Shown here: piece after piece, positions 10,168-19,151 of the stretch
Numbering within the stretch: position 1 is the stretch's first letter
Layout: every line of letters starts with the position of its first letter
DNA from: Clostridium sp. K13
GTDB taxonomy: Bacteria > Bacillota > Clostridia > Clostridiales > Clostridiaceae
Length of the DNA: 33,719 bases
NCBI RefSeq assembly: GCF_019734195.1
Contig: NZ_JAASHM010000036.1
Span: 1 to 33,719 of the forward strand
Direction: 5' to 3'
The notes under the pieces: generated by a model
What the model was told of the DNA's origin: nothing
Databases searched by the model: none
What the model saw: the letters and a program-made list of their open reading frames with translations, nothing else
Made by a program: the position numbers and the translations under genes

Positions 10168-10521
10168 ATGATATATAAATTAAGAAAGAATACAGAATTT
10201 AGACTTGTTTACAGAAGAGGAAAGTCTTATGCTAATAAGTTATTGGTCTTATATGTATTTAATAATAAAAAGAATGTAAATGAAGAAAATCTACAATATA
10301 ATAAGGTAGGAATTTCAGTAAGTAAGAAAGTTGGAAATAGCGTAGTTAGAAGTAGAAGTAAAAGACTTATATATGAAAGCTATAGATTAAATATAAAAGA
10401 TGTTAAAACGGGATATGATTTTGTTTTTGTAGCTAGAAGTGCTATAAATGAAAAAAAATATAGTGATGTAGAAGCTGCTATGATAAACTTATTTAAAAAG
10501 GCAGGAATATATTTGCAATGA
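10168..10521 (+). CDS. rnpA: Ribonuclease P protein component
   Basis: RnpA is the protein cofactor of RNase P, which matures tRNA 5' ends. The 117-residue protein has the family core [23 protein letters not shown] (about 46-68) and the basic N-terminal helix. The normally near-invariant RNR motif reads R61-S62-R63 here. The AAGGAG site (10147-10152) is 15 nt from the ATG, a loose spacing, and no closer start codon exists in frame. Its last codons overlap yidD by ATGA, so the two are translationally coupled. Confidence 0.95.
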   Translation: MIYKLRKNTEFRLVYRRGKSYANKLLVLYVFNNKKNVNEENLQYNKVGISVSKKVGNSVVRSRSKRLIYESYRLNIKDVKTGYDFVFVARSAINEKKYSDVEAAMINLFKKAGIYLQ

Positions 10522-10730
10522 AAAAATTGCTTTTAACGATTATAAAATTATATCAGAAATATTATTCTCCTATGCGTCCAAGAAGATGTATATTTGTACC
10601 TACATGTTCTCAGTATGCAGTTGAAGCTATTACTAAGTATGGTGCTTTAAAGGGAGGATTTTTATCTATAAAAAGGATTTTAAGGTGTAATCCTTTTAAC
10701 AAAAACGGGGGATATGATCCGGTAAAATAA
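10518..10730 (+). CDS. yidD: Membrane protein insertion efficiency factor YidD
   Basis: This 70-residue protein is of the YidD family, which assists YidC-dependent insertion at the membrane. An amphipathic N-terminal helix precedes the conserved [15 protein letters not shown] motif (Cys24 and Cys30), then the GGYDPV end. It starts inside the rnpA stop (ATGA) and sits 13 bp before yidC, the standard arrangement. Confidence 0.93.
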   Translation: MKKLLLTIIKLYQKYYSPMRPRRCIFVPTCSQYAVEAITKYGALKGGFLSIKRILRCNPFNKNGGYDPVK

Positions 10731-10743
10731 GGAGGCTATTAGA

Positions 10744-11511
10744 ATGTGGAATGCCATAGTAAATGTAATGACGAAAATGTTTGACGCTTTACATAATGTA
10801 ATTATAGCATTAGGGGTACCAGAACAAGCAGAAGGGGTTTCTTATGTATTAGCAATCATATTATTTACAGCAATAATTAGATTATTAATATTACCTCTTA
10901 ATATCAAAGCAACAAAATCAAATGCAAAAATGCAAGAAATTCAACCAGAAATGAAAAAACTTCAAACAAAGTATGCAAATGATCCACAGAAGTTACAATT
11001 AGAAACTTCTAAATTAATGAAAGAAAATAATGTTAGTATGTTTGGTGGTTGTTTACCAACATTATTACCATTACCAATATTATTTGCTTTATATGGGGTA
11101 TTTAGAACTATATCAGCTACACCAGGAGCAGATACATCATTCTTATTTATTCCAGATATTTTTGCTTATCCAAAAGGAATTGGATTTGTTTCAATAATAT
11201 TAGCAATATTAGCAGCATTAAGTACTTATATACCTTCATTATTATTAAGTAAGTCAATGCCACAACAAGAAGGTGGTATGAATATGAGTACTATGAACAT
11301 AGTTATGTCTGGTATGATGGGATTCATGTCACTTCAATTCCAACCAATATTAATAATTTATTGGATAACTGGTGGAGTAATTCAATTAATACAAACATAT
11401 TTCTTAAATTACTTACCAGCAATTAAAAAGAAAAAGATAGAAGAAGAAAAACAAGCTCAAGCAAAAATTGAAAAAGCTAAAAAATCTACACCAAAAACTA
11501 AAAAGAGATAA
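10744..11511 (+). CDS. yidC: Membrane protein insertase YidC/OxaA (SpoIIIJ-like)
   Basis: YidC inserts and folds membrane proteins, alone or with SecYEG. The 255-residue protein has about five hydrophobic segments (roughly 32-53, 101-120, 145-165, 183-197, 200-221). Arg46 lies in the first one (IIRLLILPL), at the position of the conserved groove arginine of Gram-positive YidC. A charged hairpin follows (KMQEIQPEMKKLQTKY). The C-terminal tail after 226 is very Lys/Ala/Glu-rich, as expected for ribosome contact. No lipobox is visible at the N-terminus, unlike Bacillus SpoIIIJ. A clean AGGAGG site precedes the ATG. Confidence 0.95.
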   Translation: MWNAIVNVMTKMFDALHNVIIALGVPEQAEGVSYVLAIILFTAIIRLLILPLNIKATKSNAKMQEIQPEMKKLQTKYANDPQKLQLETSKLMKENNVSMFGGCLPTLLPLPILFALYGVFRTISATPGADTSFLFIPDIFAYPKGIGFVSIILAILAALSTYIPSLLLSKSMPQQEGGMNMSTMNIVMSGMMGFMSLQFQPILIIYWITGGVIQLIQTYFLNYLPAIKKKKIEEEKQAQAKIEKAKKSTPKTKKR

Positions 11512-11541
11512 TTATCATATTTTCTAGGTGGTGAATAGGGT

Positions 11542-12165
11542 ATGAAAGTAATTGAAATGACTGGTAAAACAGTTGATGAAGCTTTAAAGCATGCGTTAGA
11601 TGAATTAAAGTTAACAAAAGATAAAGTTGATGTTGAAATAATTGATGAGGGTAGTAAGGGGTTATTTAATTTAATAGGTGCAAAACCTGCTAAAATTAAG
11701 GTTACTACAAAACCAGATGCTTTGGATGATGCAAAGACATTCTTAATTAATGTTTTAAATTCTATGAACATAGAAGCAAACATTGATATTAAGGAAGAAA
11801 ATGATCTTATTAAAATTAATCTAAGTGGACCTAAAATGGGATTAGTAATAGGATATAGGGGTGAGACATTAGACTCACTTCAATATTTAGTTTCATTAGT
11901 AGTTAATAAGAATCATGCAAATCCATATAAGAGAGTTGTTTTAGATGCAGAGAACTACAGACGTAAGAGAGAAGAAACTTTAGTAAGAGTAGCTCAGAAA
12001 ACTGCATATAAGGTTAAAAAGTCTGGAAGACCTTATAAATTAGAACCTATGAATCCTTATGAAAGAAGAGTTATTCATTCAGCACTACAAGAATATACTG
12101 ATATTAACACATATAGTGAAGGTGAAGAACCTTTCAGAAGAATTGTTATAAGCTTAAAAAAATAA
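11542..12165 (+). CDS. jag: RNA-binding protein Jag (SpoIIIJ-associated, KhpB)
   Basis: The 207-residue protein has the three Jag parts in order: an N-terminal Jag-N domain (1-50), a type II KH domain with GYRG loop (104-107), and a C-terminal R3H domain with Arg175-x3-His179 (RRVIH). KhpB/Jag proteins bind RNA and in other Firmicutes affect cell division and elongation. It follows yidC by 30 bp and ends the cluster; a terminator begins in its last codons. Confidence 0.95.
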   Translation: MKVIEMTGKTVDEALKHALDELKLTKDKVDVEIIDEGSKGLFNLIGAKPAKIKVTTKPDALDDAKTFLINVLNSMNIEANIDIKEENDLIKINLSGPKMGLVIGYRGETLDSLQYLVSLVVNKNHANPYKRVVLDAENYRRKREETLVRVAQKTAYKVKKSGRPYKLEPMNPYERRVIHSALQEYTDINTYSEGEEPFRRIVISLKK

Positions 12166-12206
12166 TAAGAGAAAGCCTAAATTAGGCTTTCTCTTATTAT
12201 TTTTTA
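12161..12206 (+). terminator. Rho-independent terminator after jag
   Basis: Arms 12161-12180 and 12182-12201 are perfectly complementary over 20 bases around one central base, followed by a T-run. The left arm overlaps the jag stop codon. It closes the rpmH-jag cluster. Confidence 0.9.
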
Positions 12207-12211
12207 GAATT

Positions 12212-12240
12212 TTGACTTATATAAAATAGTTTTGTAAAAT
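12212..12240 (+). promoter_or_regulatory. Promoter of the mnmE-mnmG-rsmG operon
   Basis: TTGACT (12212-12217) and TAAAAT (12235-12240) are spaced by 17 bp, immediately after the jag terminator. The ~115-nt leader contains an imperfect inverted repeat (12290-12300 / 12323-12333) with one mismatch. Confidence 0.7.
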
Positions 12241-12360
12241 GAATAATAGCGAAAATAGGGCATAATAAATAAAAAAGTGGAAAATTATAAGTGGCAAGTT
12301 TTAATTTTGGCTTGTAACTGTGAACTTACCACTGTACACTTATTAAATTCGGAGGAAAAA

Positions 12361-13740
12361 ATGAAAGAATTTGATACAATATGTGCGATAGCTACAGCTT
12401 TAGGAGAAGGTGGTATCGCAATTATAAGAATATCTGGAGATAAAGCATTAGATATAACATCAAAAATATTTAGACCTAAGAGTAATGATGATATTAAGAA
12501 TATGAAATCTTACACAATGAAATATGGTCATATATATGATATGGAAAGTAATGAGTTAGTTGATGAAGTAATAATTAGCTTTATGAAGGGACCAAGAAGT
12601 TTTACAGCTGAAGATACAATAGAAATAAATTGTCATGGTGGTGTAGTATCTACTAATAAGGTGTTGGAAACTGTAATTAAAGCCGGTGCTAGACTTGCAG
12701 AGCCAGGAGAATTTACAAAAAGAGCATTTTTAAATGGAAGAATAGACTTATCACAAGCTGAAGCTGTTATGGACATAATAACTGCTAAAACTGATTTAGC
12801 AATGAAATCTGCTTTAATGCAAAGTACAGGTCATTTATCTAAAGAAATTAATAGATTAAGAGAATATATGTTAAATGTATTAGCGTTAGTAGAATTTGCA
12901 GTAGATTTTACAGAAGATGATGAGGAAGTAGATCCAAGTATTCCATTAAAAGTTGGAGAAAGTTTAGATAAGGCAATAAGTGAAATGAAGGTACTTCTAA
13001 AAGGTGCTGATGAAGGAAAGCTTATTAGAGAAGGGTTAAGCCTTGCTATAGTTGGAAAACCAAACGTAGGAAAATCATCACTGTTAAATGCTTTATTAAG
13101 AGAGAAAAGAGCAATAGTAACTGATATTGCAGGAACTACAAGAGATATAATTGAAGAGTACATAAATTTAGATGGGATTCCAGTTAAAATAATTGATACA
13201 GCAGGAATTAGAGAAACTGAAGATGTTGTTGAAAAGATTGGAGTAGAAAGATCTAGAGCTAAAATTCAAGAAGCCGACTTAGTTTTATTAGTTCTTGATT
13301 CATCAAGAGAATTAGATGATGAAGATAGAGAAATTATAGAGGCTGTTGGAGATAAAAAATGTGTTGTCATATTAAATAAAATAGATTTAGAGTCTAAAAT
13401 TGATACAAATATGATAAGTAATTTTGAAAATATAATAAAAGTATCAGCTAAAGAAGAGATTGGATTAGGTGATTTAAAAGAAACTATAAAAGAATTATTC
13501 TTTAGTGGAAAAATTGATGCAGAAAGTCTTATAATATCTAATTCAAGACATAAGCAAGCATTATTTAGAGCGTTAGAAAATGCAGAAAATGCATTAAATA
13601 GAGTAAGAATGAATGAATATTTAGATTTAATATCTATTTTTGTAACTTCATCTTTAAGGGCTTTAAATGAAATTACAGGAGATGAGTTAGAAGAGGATTT
13701 AGTAAATAAAATATTTGGAGATTTCTGTGTAGGAAAGTAG
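12361..13740 (+). CDS. mnmE: tRNA modification GTPase MnmE (TrmE)
   Basis: With MnmG it makes the 5-carboxymethylaminomethyl/aminomethyl modification on wobble uridine 34 of certain tRNAs. The 459-residue protein has the N-terminal folate-binding domain (FTAEDTIEI near 81-89) and a helical domain. The inserted G domain has G1 GKPNVGKS (232-239), DTAG (279-282) and NKID (339-342). The C-terminal FCVGK keeps the catalytic Cys456. The ATG at 12361 follows GGAGGAAAAA. A longer frame from 12277 lacks family sequence and is rejected. It is 9 bp from mnmG. Confidence 0.97.
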   Translation: MKEFDTICAIATALGEGGIAIIRISGDKALDITSKIFRPKSNDDIKNMKSYTMKYGHIYDMESNELVDEVIISFMKGPRSFTAEDTIEINCHGGVVSTNKVLETVIKAGARLAEPGEFTKRAFLNGRIDLSQAEAVMDIITAKTDLAMKSALMQSTGHLSKEINRLREYMLNVLALVEFAVDFTEDDEEVDPSIPLKVGESLDKAISEMKVLLKGADEGKLIREGLSLAIVGKPNVGKSSLLNALLREKRAIVTDIAGTTRDIIEEYINLDGIPVKIIDTAGIRETEDVVEKIGVERSRAKIQEADLVLLVLDSSRELDDEDREIIEAVGDKKCVVILNKIDLESKIDTNMISNFENIIKVSAKEEIGLGDLKETIKELFFSGKIDAESLIISNSRHKQALFRALENAENALNRVRMNEYLDLISIFVTSSLRALNEITGDELEEDLVNKIFGDFCVGK

Positions 13741-13749
13741 GAGTAGAAA

Positions 13750-15639
13750 ATGAGATATAATGCAGGTGAATACGACGTAATTGTAGTTGGTGCGGGTCAT
13801 GCTGGATGTGAAGCAGGGCTTGCATCAGCTAGAATGGGGTTAAAAACATTAGTATGTACATTAAATCTTGATGCAATTGGTTTAATGCCTTGTAATCCTA
13901 ACATTGGAGGAACAGCAAAGGGGCATTTAGTAAGAGAAGTTGATGCATTAGGTGGAGAAATGGGGATAAATATAGATAATACATTTATTCAATCAAGAAT
14001 GCTAAATACTTCTAAAGGACCAGCAGTACATTCTTTAAGAGCGCAAGCTGATAGAAAGAAATATCAAGAAAGAATGAAGGGTGTTTTAGAAAATCAAGAA
14101 AATTTAGAAGTTAGACAATTAGAAGTAGTTGATATTGAAGTAGAAGACGGAAAAGTTGTTGGAGCTTTAACTAAGAATGGAGCTTTCTTTAAATGTAAGG
14201 CTATAGTTTTAACAACAGGTACATATTTAAGAGCAAGAATAATAATTGGTGATGTAGATTATAATAGTGGTCCAAATGGATTAGCGGCAGCTAATGAATT
14301 AACACAACATTTAATGGATCTTGGAATAGAAATGAGAAGATTTAAGACTGGAACACCAGCAAGAATTAACAAGAGATCTGTAGATTTTTCAAAAATGATT
14401 GAACAACCTGGAGATAAAAAGATAGTTCCATTTTCATTCATGCATGACAGTATAGAGAGAGAACAAGTTTCATGTTGGTTAACTTACACTAATGAAGAAA
14501 CTCACAATATTATAAGGGAAAATATAGATAGATCACCTATGTATAATGGTAGCATTGAAGGTGTTGGACCAAGATATTGCCCATCTATAGAAGATAAGGT
14601 AATGAAATTCCCAGATAAAACTAGACATCAAATATTTGTAGAACCAGAAGGTGAGGATACATTAGAAATGTATGTTGGAGGAATGTCATCATCACTTCCA
14701 GAAGATGTTCAAGTAAAGATGTATAGAACTTTAGATGGATTAGAGAATGTAGAATTTTTAAGAACTGCTTATGCAATAGAGTATGATTCAATAAATCCAA
14801 TGCAATTAAAACCAACACTAGAGTTTAAAACAATAGAAGGTTTATATGGCGCTGGTCAATTAAATGGTAGTTCTGGATATGAAGAAGCTGCTGCACAAGG
14901 AATAGTTGCAGGAATAAATGCTGCATTAAAGATTAAGGGTGAAGATCCAATGATATTAACACGTTCTGATGCATATGCAGGCGTTTTAATAGATGATTTA
15001 GTAACTAAGGGTACTAATGAACCTTATAGAATGATGACTTCTAGAGCGGAATATAGATTATTATTAAGACAGGATAATGCTGATTTTAGATTAACTGAAA
15101 TAGGTAGAAAAGTAGGCTTAGTAAATGATGAAAGATATAATAGATTCTTAAATAGAAAAGCGAATATAGAAAATGAAGTTGAAAGATTAAAGAATCTACA
15201 AATAACTAATAAAAGAGAGAATAATGAATTCTTAGTATCACTTAATTCTACAGAACTTAAAAAACCTATAAGTATGTATGAGTTAATTAAAAGACCGGAA
15301 TTAGACTACTTTATGCTTTCAGCATTAGATCCAGAAAGACCGGAATATACAGATGATATTGGTGAACAAGTTAATATAATTGCGAAATATGAAGGATATA
15401 TAACTAGCCAATTAGATCAAGTTAATCAATTTAGAAAGTTTGAGAAAAAGTTATTACCAGAAAATATAGATTATAGTGATGTAAAAGGCTTAAGAGTAGA
15501 AGCAATTCAAAAGTTAAGTTCAATAAGACCTGTAAGTATAGGTCAGGCATCAAGAATATCTGGAGTATCTCCAGCTGATATATCAGTTTTATTAATATAT
15601 TTAGAACATCAATATAAGAAAAATAAGCAGGAGGACTAA
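13750..15639 (+). CDS. mnmG: tRNA uridine-5-carboxymethylaminomethyl(34) synthesis enzyme MnmG (GidA)
   Basis: This is the FAD-dependent partner of MnmE in wobble-uridine modification. The 629-residue protein starts with a dinucleotide-binding motif ([18 protein letters not shown] at 14-19). It contains both family signatures, [22 protein letters not shown] in the N-terminal region and [18 protein letters not shown] further on, then the helical C-terminal tRNA-binding domain. Length is normal. An AGGAG site precedes the ATG, and rsmG begins 2 bp after its stop, indicating one transcript. Confidence 0.97.
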   Translation: MRYNAGEYDVIVVGAGHAGCEAGLASARMGLKTLVCTLNLDAIGLMPCNPNIGGTAKGHLVREVDALGGEMGINIDNTFIQSRMLNTSKGPAVHSLRAQADRKKYQERMKGVLENQENLEVRQLEVVDIEVEDGKVVGALTKNGAFFKCKAIVLTTGTYLRARIIIGDVDYNSGPNGLAAANELTQHLMDLGIEMRRFKTGTPARINKRSVDFSKMIEQPGDKKIVPFSFMHDSIEREQVSCWLTYTNEETHNIIRENIDRSPMYNGSIEGVGPRYCPSIEDKVMKFPDKTRHQIFVEPEGEDTLEMYVGGMSSSLPEDVQVKMYRTLDGLENVEFLRTAYAIEYDSINPMQLKPTLEFKTIEGLYGAGQLNGSSGYEEAAAQGIVAGINAALKIKGEDPMILTRSDAYAGVLIDDLVTKGTNEPYRMMTSRAEYRLLLRQDNADFRLTEIGRKVGLVNDERYNRFLNRKANIENEVERLKNLQITNKRENNEFLVSLNSTELKKPISMYELIKRPELDYFMLSALDPERPEYTDDIGEQVNIIAKYEGYITSQLDQVNQFRKFEKKLLPENIDYSDVKGLRVEAIQKLSSIRPVSIGQASRISGVSPADISVLLIYLEHQYKKNKQED

Positions 15640-15641
15640 GG

Positions 15642-16361
15642 ATGGAGTTTTTTGAATTAATGAAAACAGCTTCAAATGATGTTGGATTAGAATTTACAGA
15701 AGGACAATACGAACAGTTTATTAAATATATGAGACTTCTTCAAGAATGGAATGAAAAAATAAATTTAACAGCAATAACTGAAGATGAGGAAGTTGTTAAA
15801 AAGCATTTTATAGATTGTATTAAAGCTTTTAAGTCAGATAAAATAAAAAATGCTAAAACTATAATAGATGTTGGAACAGGAGCTGGTTTCCCAGGTCTTC
15901 CAATTGCAATAATGAATCCAAATGTAGAAGTAACACTTTTAGATTCTTTAAATAAAAGAATTAACTTTTTAAATCTTGTAGTCAGAGAGCTTGGATTAAA
16001 GAATGTAAAAACAATTCATTCTAGGGCAGAAGACGGCGCAAGAAAACCAGAATTAAGGGAAAAGTTTGATATAGCAACATCAAGAGCAGTTGCTAATATG
16101 GCAGTTTTATCAGAATTTTGTATGCCATATGTAAAAAAAGGTGGTTATTTTGTAGCATTAAAGGGTCCATCTATAGATGAGGAACTTGAAAATGGTAGCA
16201 ATGCTATAAAAATATTAGGTGGAGAATTAAAAGATATAATAGAAATATCTATCGAAGAAACTGATTTAAAACATAATATAGTAGAAGTAAAGAAAATAAA
16301 AACTTGTCCTAAGACTTATCCAAGAAAAGCAGGAACAGTTAATAAAAAGCCTTTACAATAG
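15642..16361 (+). CDS. rsmG: 16S rRNA m7G527 methyltransferase RsmG (GidB)
   Basis: RsmG methylates N7 of G527 in 16S rRNA using S-adenosylmethionine. The 239-residue Rossmann-fold protein shows the cofactor loop [16 protein letters not shown] (motif I about 75-90), then [12 protein letters not shown] and the [15 protein letters not shown] motif. The GGAGG site lies at the very end of mnmG. It is the last gene of this operon; 160 bp of AT-rich sequence follow before noc. Confidence 0.96.
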   Translation: MEFFELMKTASNDVGLEFTEGQYEQFIKYMRLLQEWNEKINLTAITEDEEVVKKHFIDCIKAFKSDKIKNAKTIIDVGTGAGFPGLPIAIMNPNVEVTLLDSLNKRINFLNLVVRELGLKNVKTIHSRAEDGARKPELREKFDIATSRAVANMAVLSEFCMPYVKKGGYFVALKGPSIDEELENGSNAIKILGGELKDIIEISIEETDLKHNIVEVKKIKTCPKTYPRKAGTVNKKPLQ

Positions 16362-16522
16362 CAAGTTATAGGGGATAAAATTATTATAATGGGAATAATT
16401 TGTGTAGAAATATAATTAGACAAATTATATTTTAAGTAATATATAGAAGAAAAATAAAAGTATTGTTGTTAAAATATGAAGTTAATTGTTGATTAACAAA
16501 TTATGAGGGATGGTCGTACAGT

Positions 16523-17293
16523 ATGAATAAAGAAATAATGAACGTAAGGGTTGATAGTATTTTTCCTAATACATATCAGCCAAGAAAGTTTTTTAATGAA
16601 GAAGCACTAAATGAGTTAAGCCAGTCTATAAAAGAACATGGAATAATTCAGCCTATTACTGTAAGAAAGATAGGAGAAAAGTTTGAGTTAGTTGCTGGAG
16701 AAAGAAGATGGAGAGCAGCTAGAATGGCTGAGCTTCAATTTGTGCCTTGTAATGTAATTGAAATTACAGATACACAATCGGCAGAAATTGCATTACTAGA
16801 AAATTTACAAAGAGAAGATTTAAACTTCATGGAAGAAGCTGAAGCCTACTATAATTTAATTAATGATCATAAGTTTACTCAAGAAGAATTAGCTAAAAGG
16901 ATGGGGAAAAAACAATCTACTATAGCTAATAAATTAAGATTATTAAAGTTAAGTGAAAAGGTAAGAATTTTATGTCTTGAAAATAATTTAACAGAAAGAC
17001 ATGCAAGAGCATTATTAAGTCTACCAAATGAAGAATTACAATTAAAAGTTGTAAAAAAAGTAATAGCGAATTCTTTAAATGTAAAAAAGACAGAAGAGTT
17101 AATTAACACTGAATTATTAAAATTAGCTAGCGAACAAATGAAAAAGAGAAAAGGAAAAGGTGTTTTACCTGGAAAGTTATATGTTAATACTATAAAGCAA
17201 GTATTAAGTAAGTTTAATATTCCAGCAGAATACAAACTTCAGGATAAGGAAGAATGTATTGAAATAACAGTTTCTATCCCTAAAAATAAATAA
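16523..17293 (+). CDS. noc: Nucleoid occlusion protein Noc (ParB family), short N-terminus
   Basis: This 256-residue CTP-binding ParB-type protein has the GERRWR CTP box (59-64) and helix-turn-helix TQEELAKRMGKKQSTIANKLRLL. Its specificity positions match Noc rather than ParB: Gln131, Lys137, Lys142 and Arg159 (equivalent to Q173/K179/K184/R201 in the published ParB/Noc comparison), while the ParB below has Arg, Thr, Asn and Gly. In Bacillus, Noc coats DNA and blocks division over the nucleoid. Here the protein starts at the ParB domain (MNKEIMNVRVDSIFP) and lacks the amphipathic membrane-binding helix. A stop at 16490-16492 and no start codon after it rule out a longer form. A possible promoter is TAGACA-17-TATATA at 16417-16445. 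Confidence 0.9.
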   Translation: MNKEIMNVRVDSIFPNTYQPRKFFNEEALNELSQSIKEHGIIQPITVRKIGEKFELVAGERRWRAARMAELQFVPCNVIEITDTQSAEIALLENLQREDLNFMEEAEAYYNLINDHKFTQEELAKRMGKKQSTIANKLRLLKLSEKVRILCLENNLTERHARALLSLPNEELQLKVVKKVIANSLNVKKTEELINTELLKLASEQMKKRKGKGVLPGKLYVNTIKQVLSKFNIPAEYKLQDKEECIEITVSIPKNK

Positions 17294-17322
17294 AAAAGGG
17301 CACTCTAAAGAGTGCCTTTTTT
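17292..17322 (+). terminator. Rho-independent terminator after noc
   Basis: Arms GGCACTCT (17299-17306) and AGAGTGCC (17309-17316) around a 2-nt centre are flanked by an A-run and followed by a T-run. It overlaps the noc stop and separates noc from the parAB transcript. Confidence 0.9.
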
Positions 17323-17323
17323 A

Positions 17324-17339
17324 TGTTTCACGTGAAACA
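17324..17339. other. parS: parS centromere site 1
   Basis: The 16-bp palindrome TGTTTCACGTGAAACA is a perfect match to the bacterial parS consensus bound by ParB. It lies directly after the noc terminator, about 108 bp upstream of parA. Confidence 0.97.
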
Positions 17340-17416
17340 TCTATATAAAATTTACTTGAATTTTATTATGGTTATCTTTAATTATTATATAAAAATATAT
17401 ATAATATATATATGGG

Positions 17417-17444
17417 AAGGGGGTGAAGTCCTAAAATAGGGCTT
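17417..17444 (+). promoter_or_regulatory. Shine-Dalgarno separated from the parA start by a hairpin
   Basis: AAGGGGGTG (17417-17425) would normally be too far (22 nt) from the parA ATG at 17448. A 7-bp stem with one G-U pair (arms 17426-17432 and 17438-17444, 5-nt loop) occupies that gap, leaving about 5 nt of effective spacing from the G-run core. It is the same layout as upstream of yaaA. A GTG inside the site leads only to a 3-codon frame. Confidence 0.55.
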
Positions 17445-17447
17445 TAT

Positions 17448-18209
17448 ATGAAAAAGATATGTATTTTTAATCAAAAGGGTGGAGTAGGTAAAACTACTAC
17501 TAATATTAATTTATGTGCGTATTTGGCAATGGAAGGTTATAAAGTATTAACTATTGATATTGATCCTCAGGGGAATACAACAAGTGGGTTCGGGATAGAT
17601 AAAAGAGATTTAGAGCATTCCATGTATGATGTACTTACAGCAAATGTACCGTTAAAGGATGTTATTATAAAAAGTGAATTAATTACTAATTTATACATAG
17701 CACCATCCACTATGGAATTAGCAGGTGCGGAAGTTGAGATAATTGGTGTGAAAGATAGGGAAACTATTCTTTTAAGGGAAATTTCATCTATACAAGATCA
17801 ATATGATTTTGTATTTATAGATTGCCCACCATCATTAGGTGTCTTAACAATTAATGCTTTAACAGCAGTTGATTCAGTATTAATACCTATACAATGTGAA
17901 TTTTATGCATTAGAAGGGGTAGGGCAGTTAATTAATACAGTACAATTAGTAAAAAAATCACTAAATAAATCGTTAGATATAGAAGGCGTAGTTATGACTA
18001 TGTACGATTATAGAACTAATTTAAGTAATGAAGTATATGATGAGGCAAAGAAATTCTTTAATGATAAAGTATATAAAACAACTATTGCTAGAAATATAAG
18101 ATTAGCAGAAGCACCAAGTTTTGGATTACCAATTATGCTTTATGATGAAAAGTGTAAAGGTGCAGATGCTTATAAACGTTTTGCAAAAGAATTTTTAAGT
18201 AAGCAATAG
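17448..18209 (+). CDS. parA: Chromosome partitioning ATPase ParA (Soj)
   Basis: ParA is a Walker-type ATPase that moves ParB-parS complexes and in Bacillus also regulates DnaA. The 253-residue protein has the deviant Walker A KGGVGKTT (10-17), Walker A' DIDPQGNTTSG and Walker B DFVFIDCPPSLG. The family-typical end (APSFGLPIMLYDEKCKGADAY) is intact. It has no N-terminal DNA-binding extension, as in chromosomal Soj. parB follows after 14 bp. Confidence 0.97.
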   Translation: MKKICIFNQKGGVGKTTTNINLCAYLAMEGYKVLTIDIDPQGNTTSGFGIDKRDLEHSMYDVLTANVPLKDVIIKSELITNLYIAPSTMELAGAEVEIIGVKDRETILLREISSIQDQYDFVFIDCPPSLGVLTINALTAVDSVLIPIQCEFYALEGVGQLINTVQLVKKSLNKSLDIEGVVMTMYDYRTNLSNEVYDEAKKFFNDKVYKTTIARNIRLAEAPSFGLPIMLYDEKCKGADAYKRFAKEFLSKQ

Positions 18210-18223
18210 GAGAGGTTAAAGAT

Positions 18224-19111
18224 ATGAGTAAAAAGTTTGGATTAGGTAAAGGTCTAAATGCTCTTATACCAGAAGATACTATTTTAAGTACTTTGGAGAA
18301 TAAAACTGAGAAAAATCAAGAGATTAAAGAAAAAGGTTCTATACTAATAGATATTAATTTAATTAAGAGTAATGAAGATCAACCAAGAAAATCTTTTGAT
18401 GATGAAAAAATAATGGAATTAGCAGAGTCTATAAAAAGTAATGGAATAATACAGCCATTAATATTAAGAAAAGATAATAATGAATATATTATTGTAGCGG
18501 GTGAAAGAAGATGGAGAGCTGCTAAGTCAATTGGAATTAAAGAAGTACCAGCAATAATAATGGATTTAACTGAAAAGCAAGTTTTGGAAATATCGCTAAT
18601 TGAAAATATTCAAAGAGAAGACTTAAACTCTATTGAAGAAGCAGTAGCGTATAAAAAATTAATAAGTGATTTTAATTTAACTCAAGAAGAGTTAAGTAAA
18701 AGAATAGGAAAATCTAGAGTAACAATAACTAATACTTTAAGATTGTTAAACCTTAGTGCAGATGTTCAACAATATATTATTGAAGGTGTAATTTCTGAAG
18801 GACACGGTAGAGCTTTATTGGGAATTACTGATAGTAAGCTACAATGCGAGTTAGCACAAAGTGTTATTGATGATAAATTATCTGTAAGAGAATTAGAAAT
18901 TTTAATTAAAAAGTTAAAGACTAGTTCCTCAAGAACTAAGACAAACTCAACTAAAGAAGCTAATCCTTACTATAAGGATGTAACTTACAAGTTAGAAAAT
19001 TACTTTGGAACTAAAGTAAATATTACAAATAAAAATAATAAGGGTAAAATAGAGATTGAATACTACTCTGAAGAGGATTTACAAAGAATATTAGAGATAA
19101 TTAATTTATAA
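18224..19111 (+). CDS. parB: Chromosome partitioning protein ParB (Spo0J)
   Basis: ParB is a CTP-dependent clamp that loads at parS and organises the origin region. The 295-residue protein starts with the ParA-stimulating MSKKFGLGKGLNALIP segment. It then has the ParB core with GERRWR (94-99) and ENIQREDLNSIEEA, a helix-turn-helix (GKSRVTITNTLRLL), and a C-terminal dimer domain after a Ser/Thr-rich linker. Arg165, Thr171 and Gly193 at the specificity positions predict parS binding, distinguishing it from Noc. A perfect parS lies 3 bp after its stop. Confidence 0.97.
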   Translation: MSKKFGLGKGLNALIPEDTILSTLENKTEKNQEIKEKGSILIDINLIKSNEDQPRKSFDDEKIMELAESIKSNGIIQPLILRKDNNEYIIVAGERRWRAAKSIGIKEVPAIIMDLTEKQVLEISLIENIQREDLNSIEEAVAYKKLISDFNLTQEELSKRIGKSRVTITNTLRLLNLSADVQQYIIEGVISEGHGRALLGITDSKLQCELAQSVIDDKLSVRELEILIKKLKTSSSRTKTNSTKEANPYYKDVTYKLENYFGTKVNITNKNNKGKIEIEYYSEEDLQRILEIINL

Positions 19112-19113
19112 AA

Positions 19114-19129
19114 TGTTTCACGTGAAACA
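19114..19129. other. parS: parS centromere site 2
   Basis: A second perfect TGTTTCACGTGAAACA lies immediately downstream of parB and upstream of the DUF4446 gene, 1.8 kb from site 1. Both copies extend to the 18-bp palindrome with flanking A and T. Confidence 0.97.
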
Positions 19130-19151
19130 TTTTGGAGGGAAGTAGCATAAA

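Noticed and set aside
12277..12360. An 84-base N-terminal extension of mnmE
   Set aside because: The added residues do not resemble MnmE, and the ATG at 12361 has its own ideal ribosome-binding site.
17423..17434. A GTG start inside the parA ribosome-binding site
   Set aside because: It is out of frame with parA and stops after three codons.
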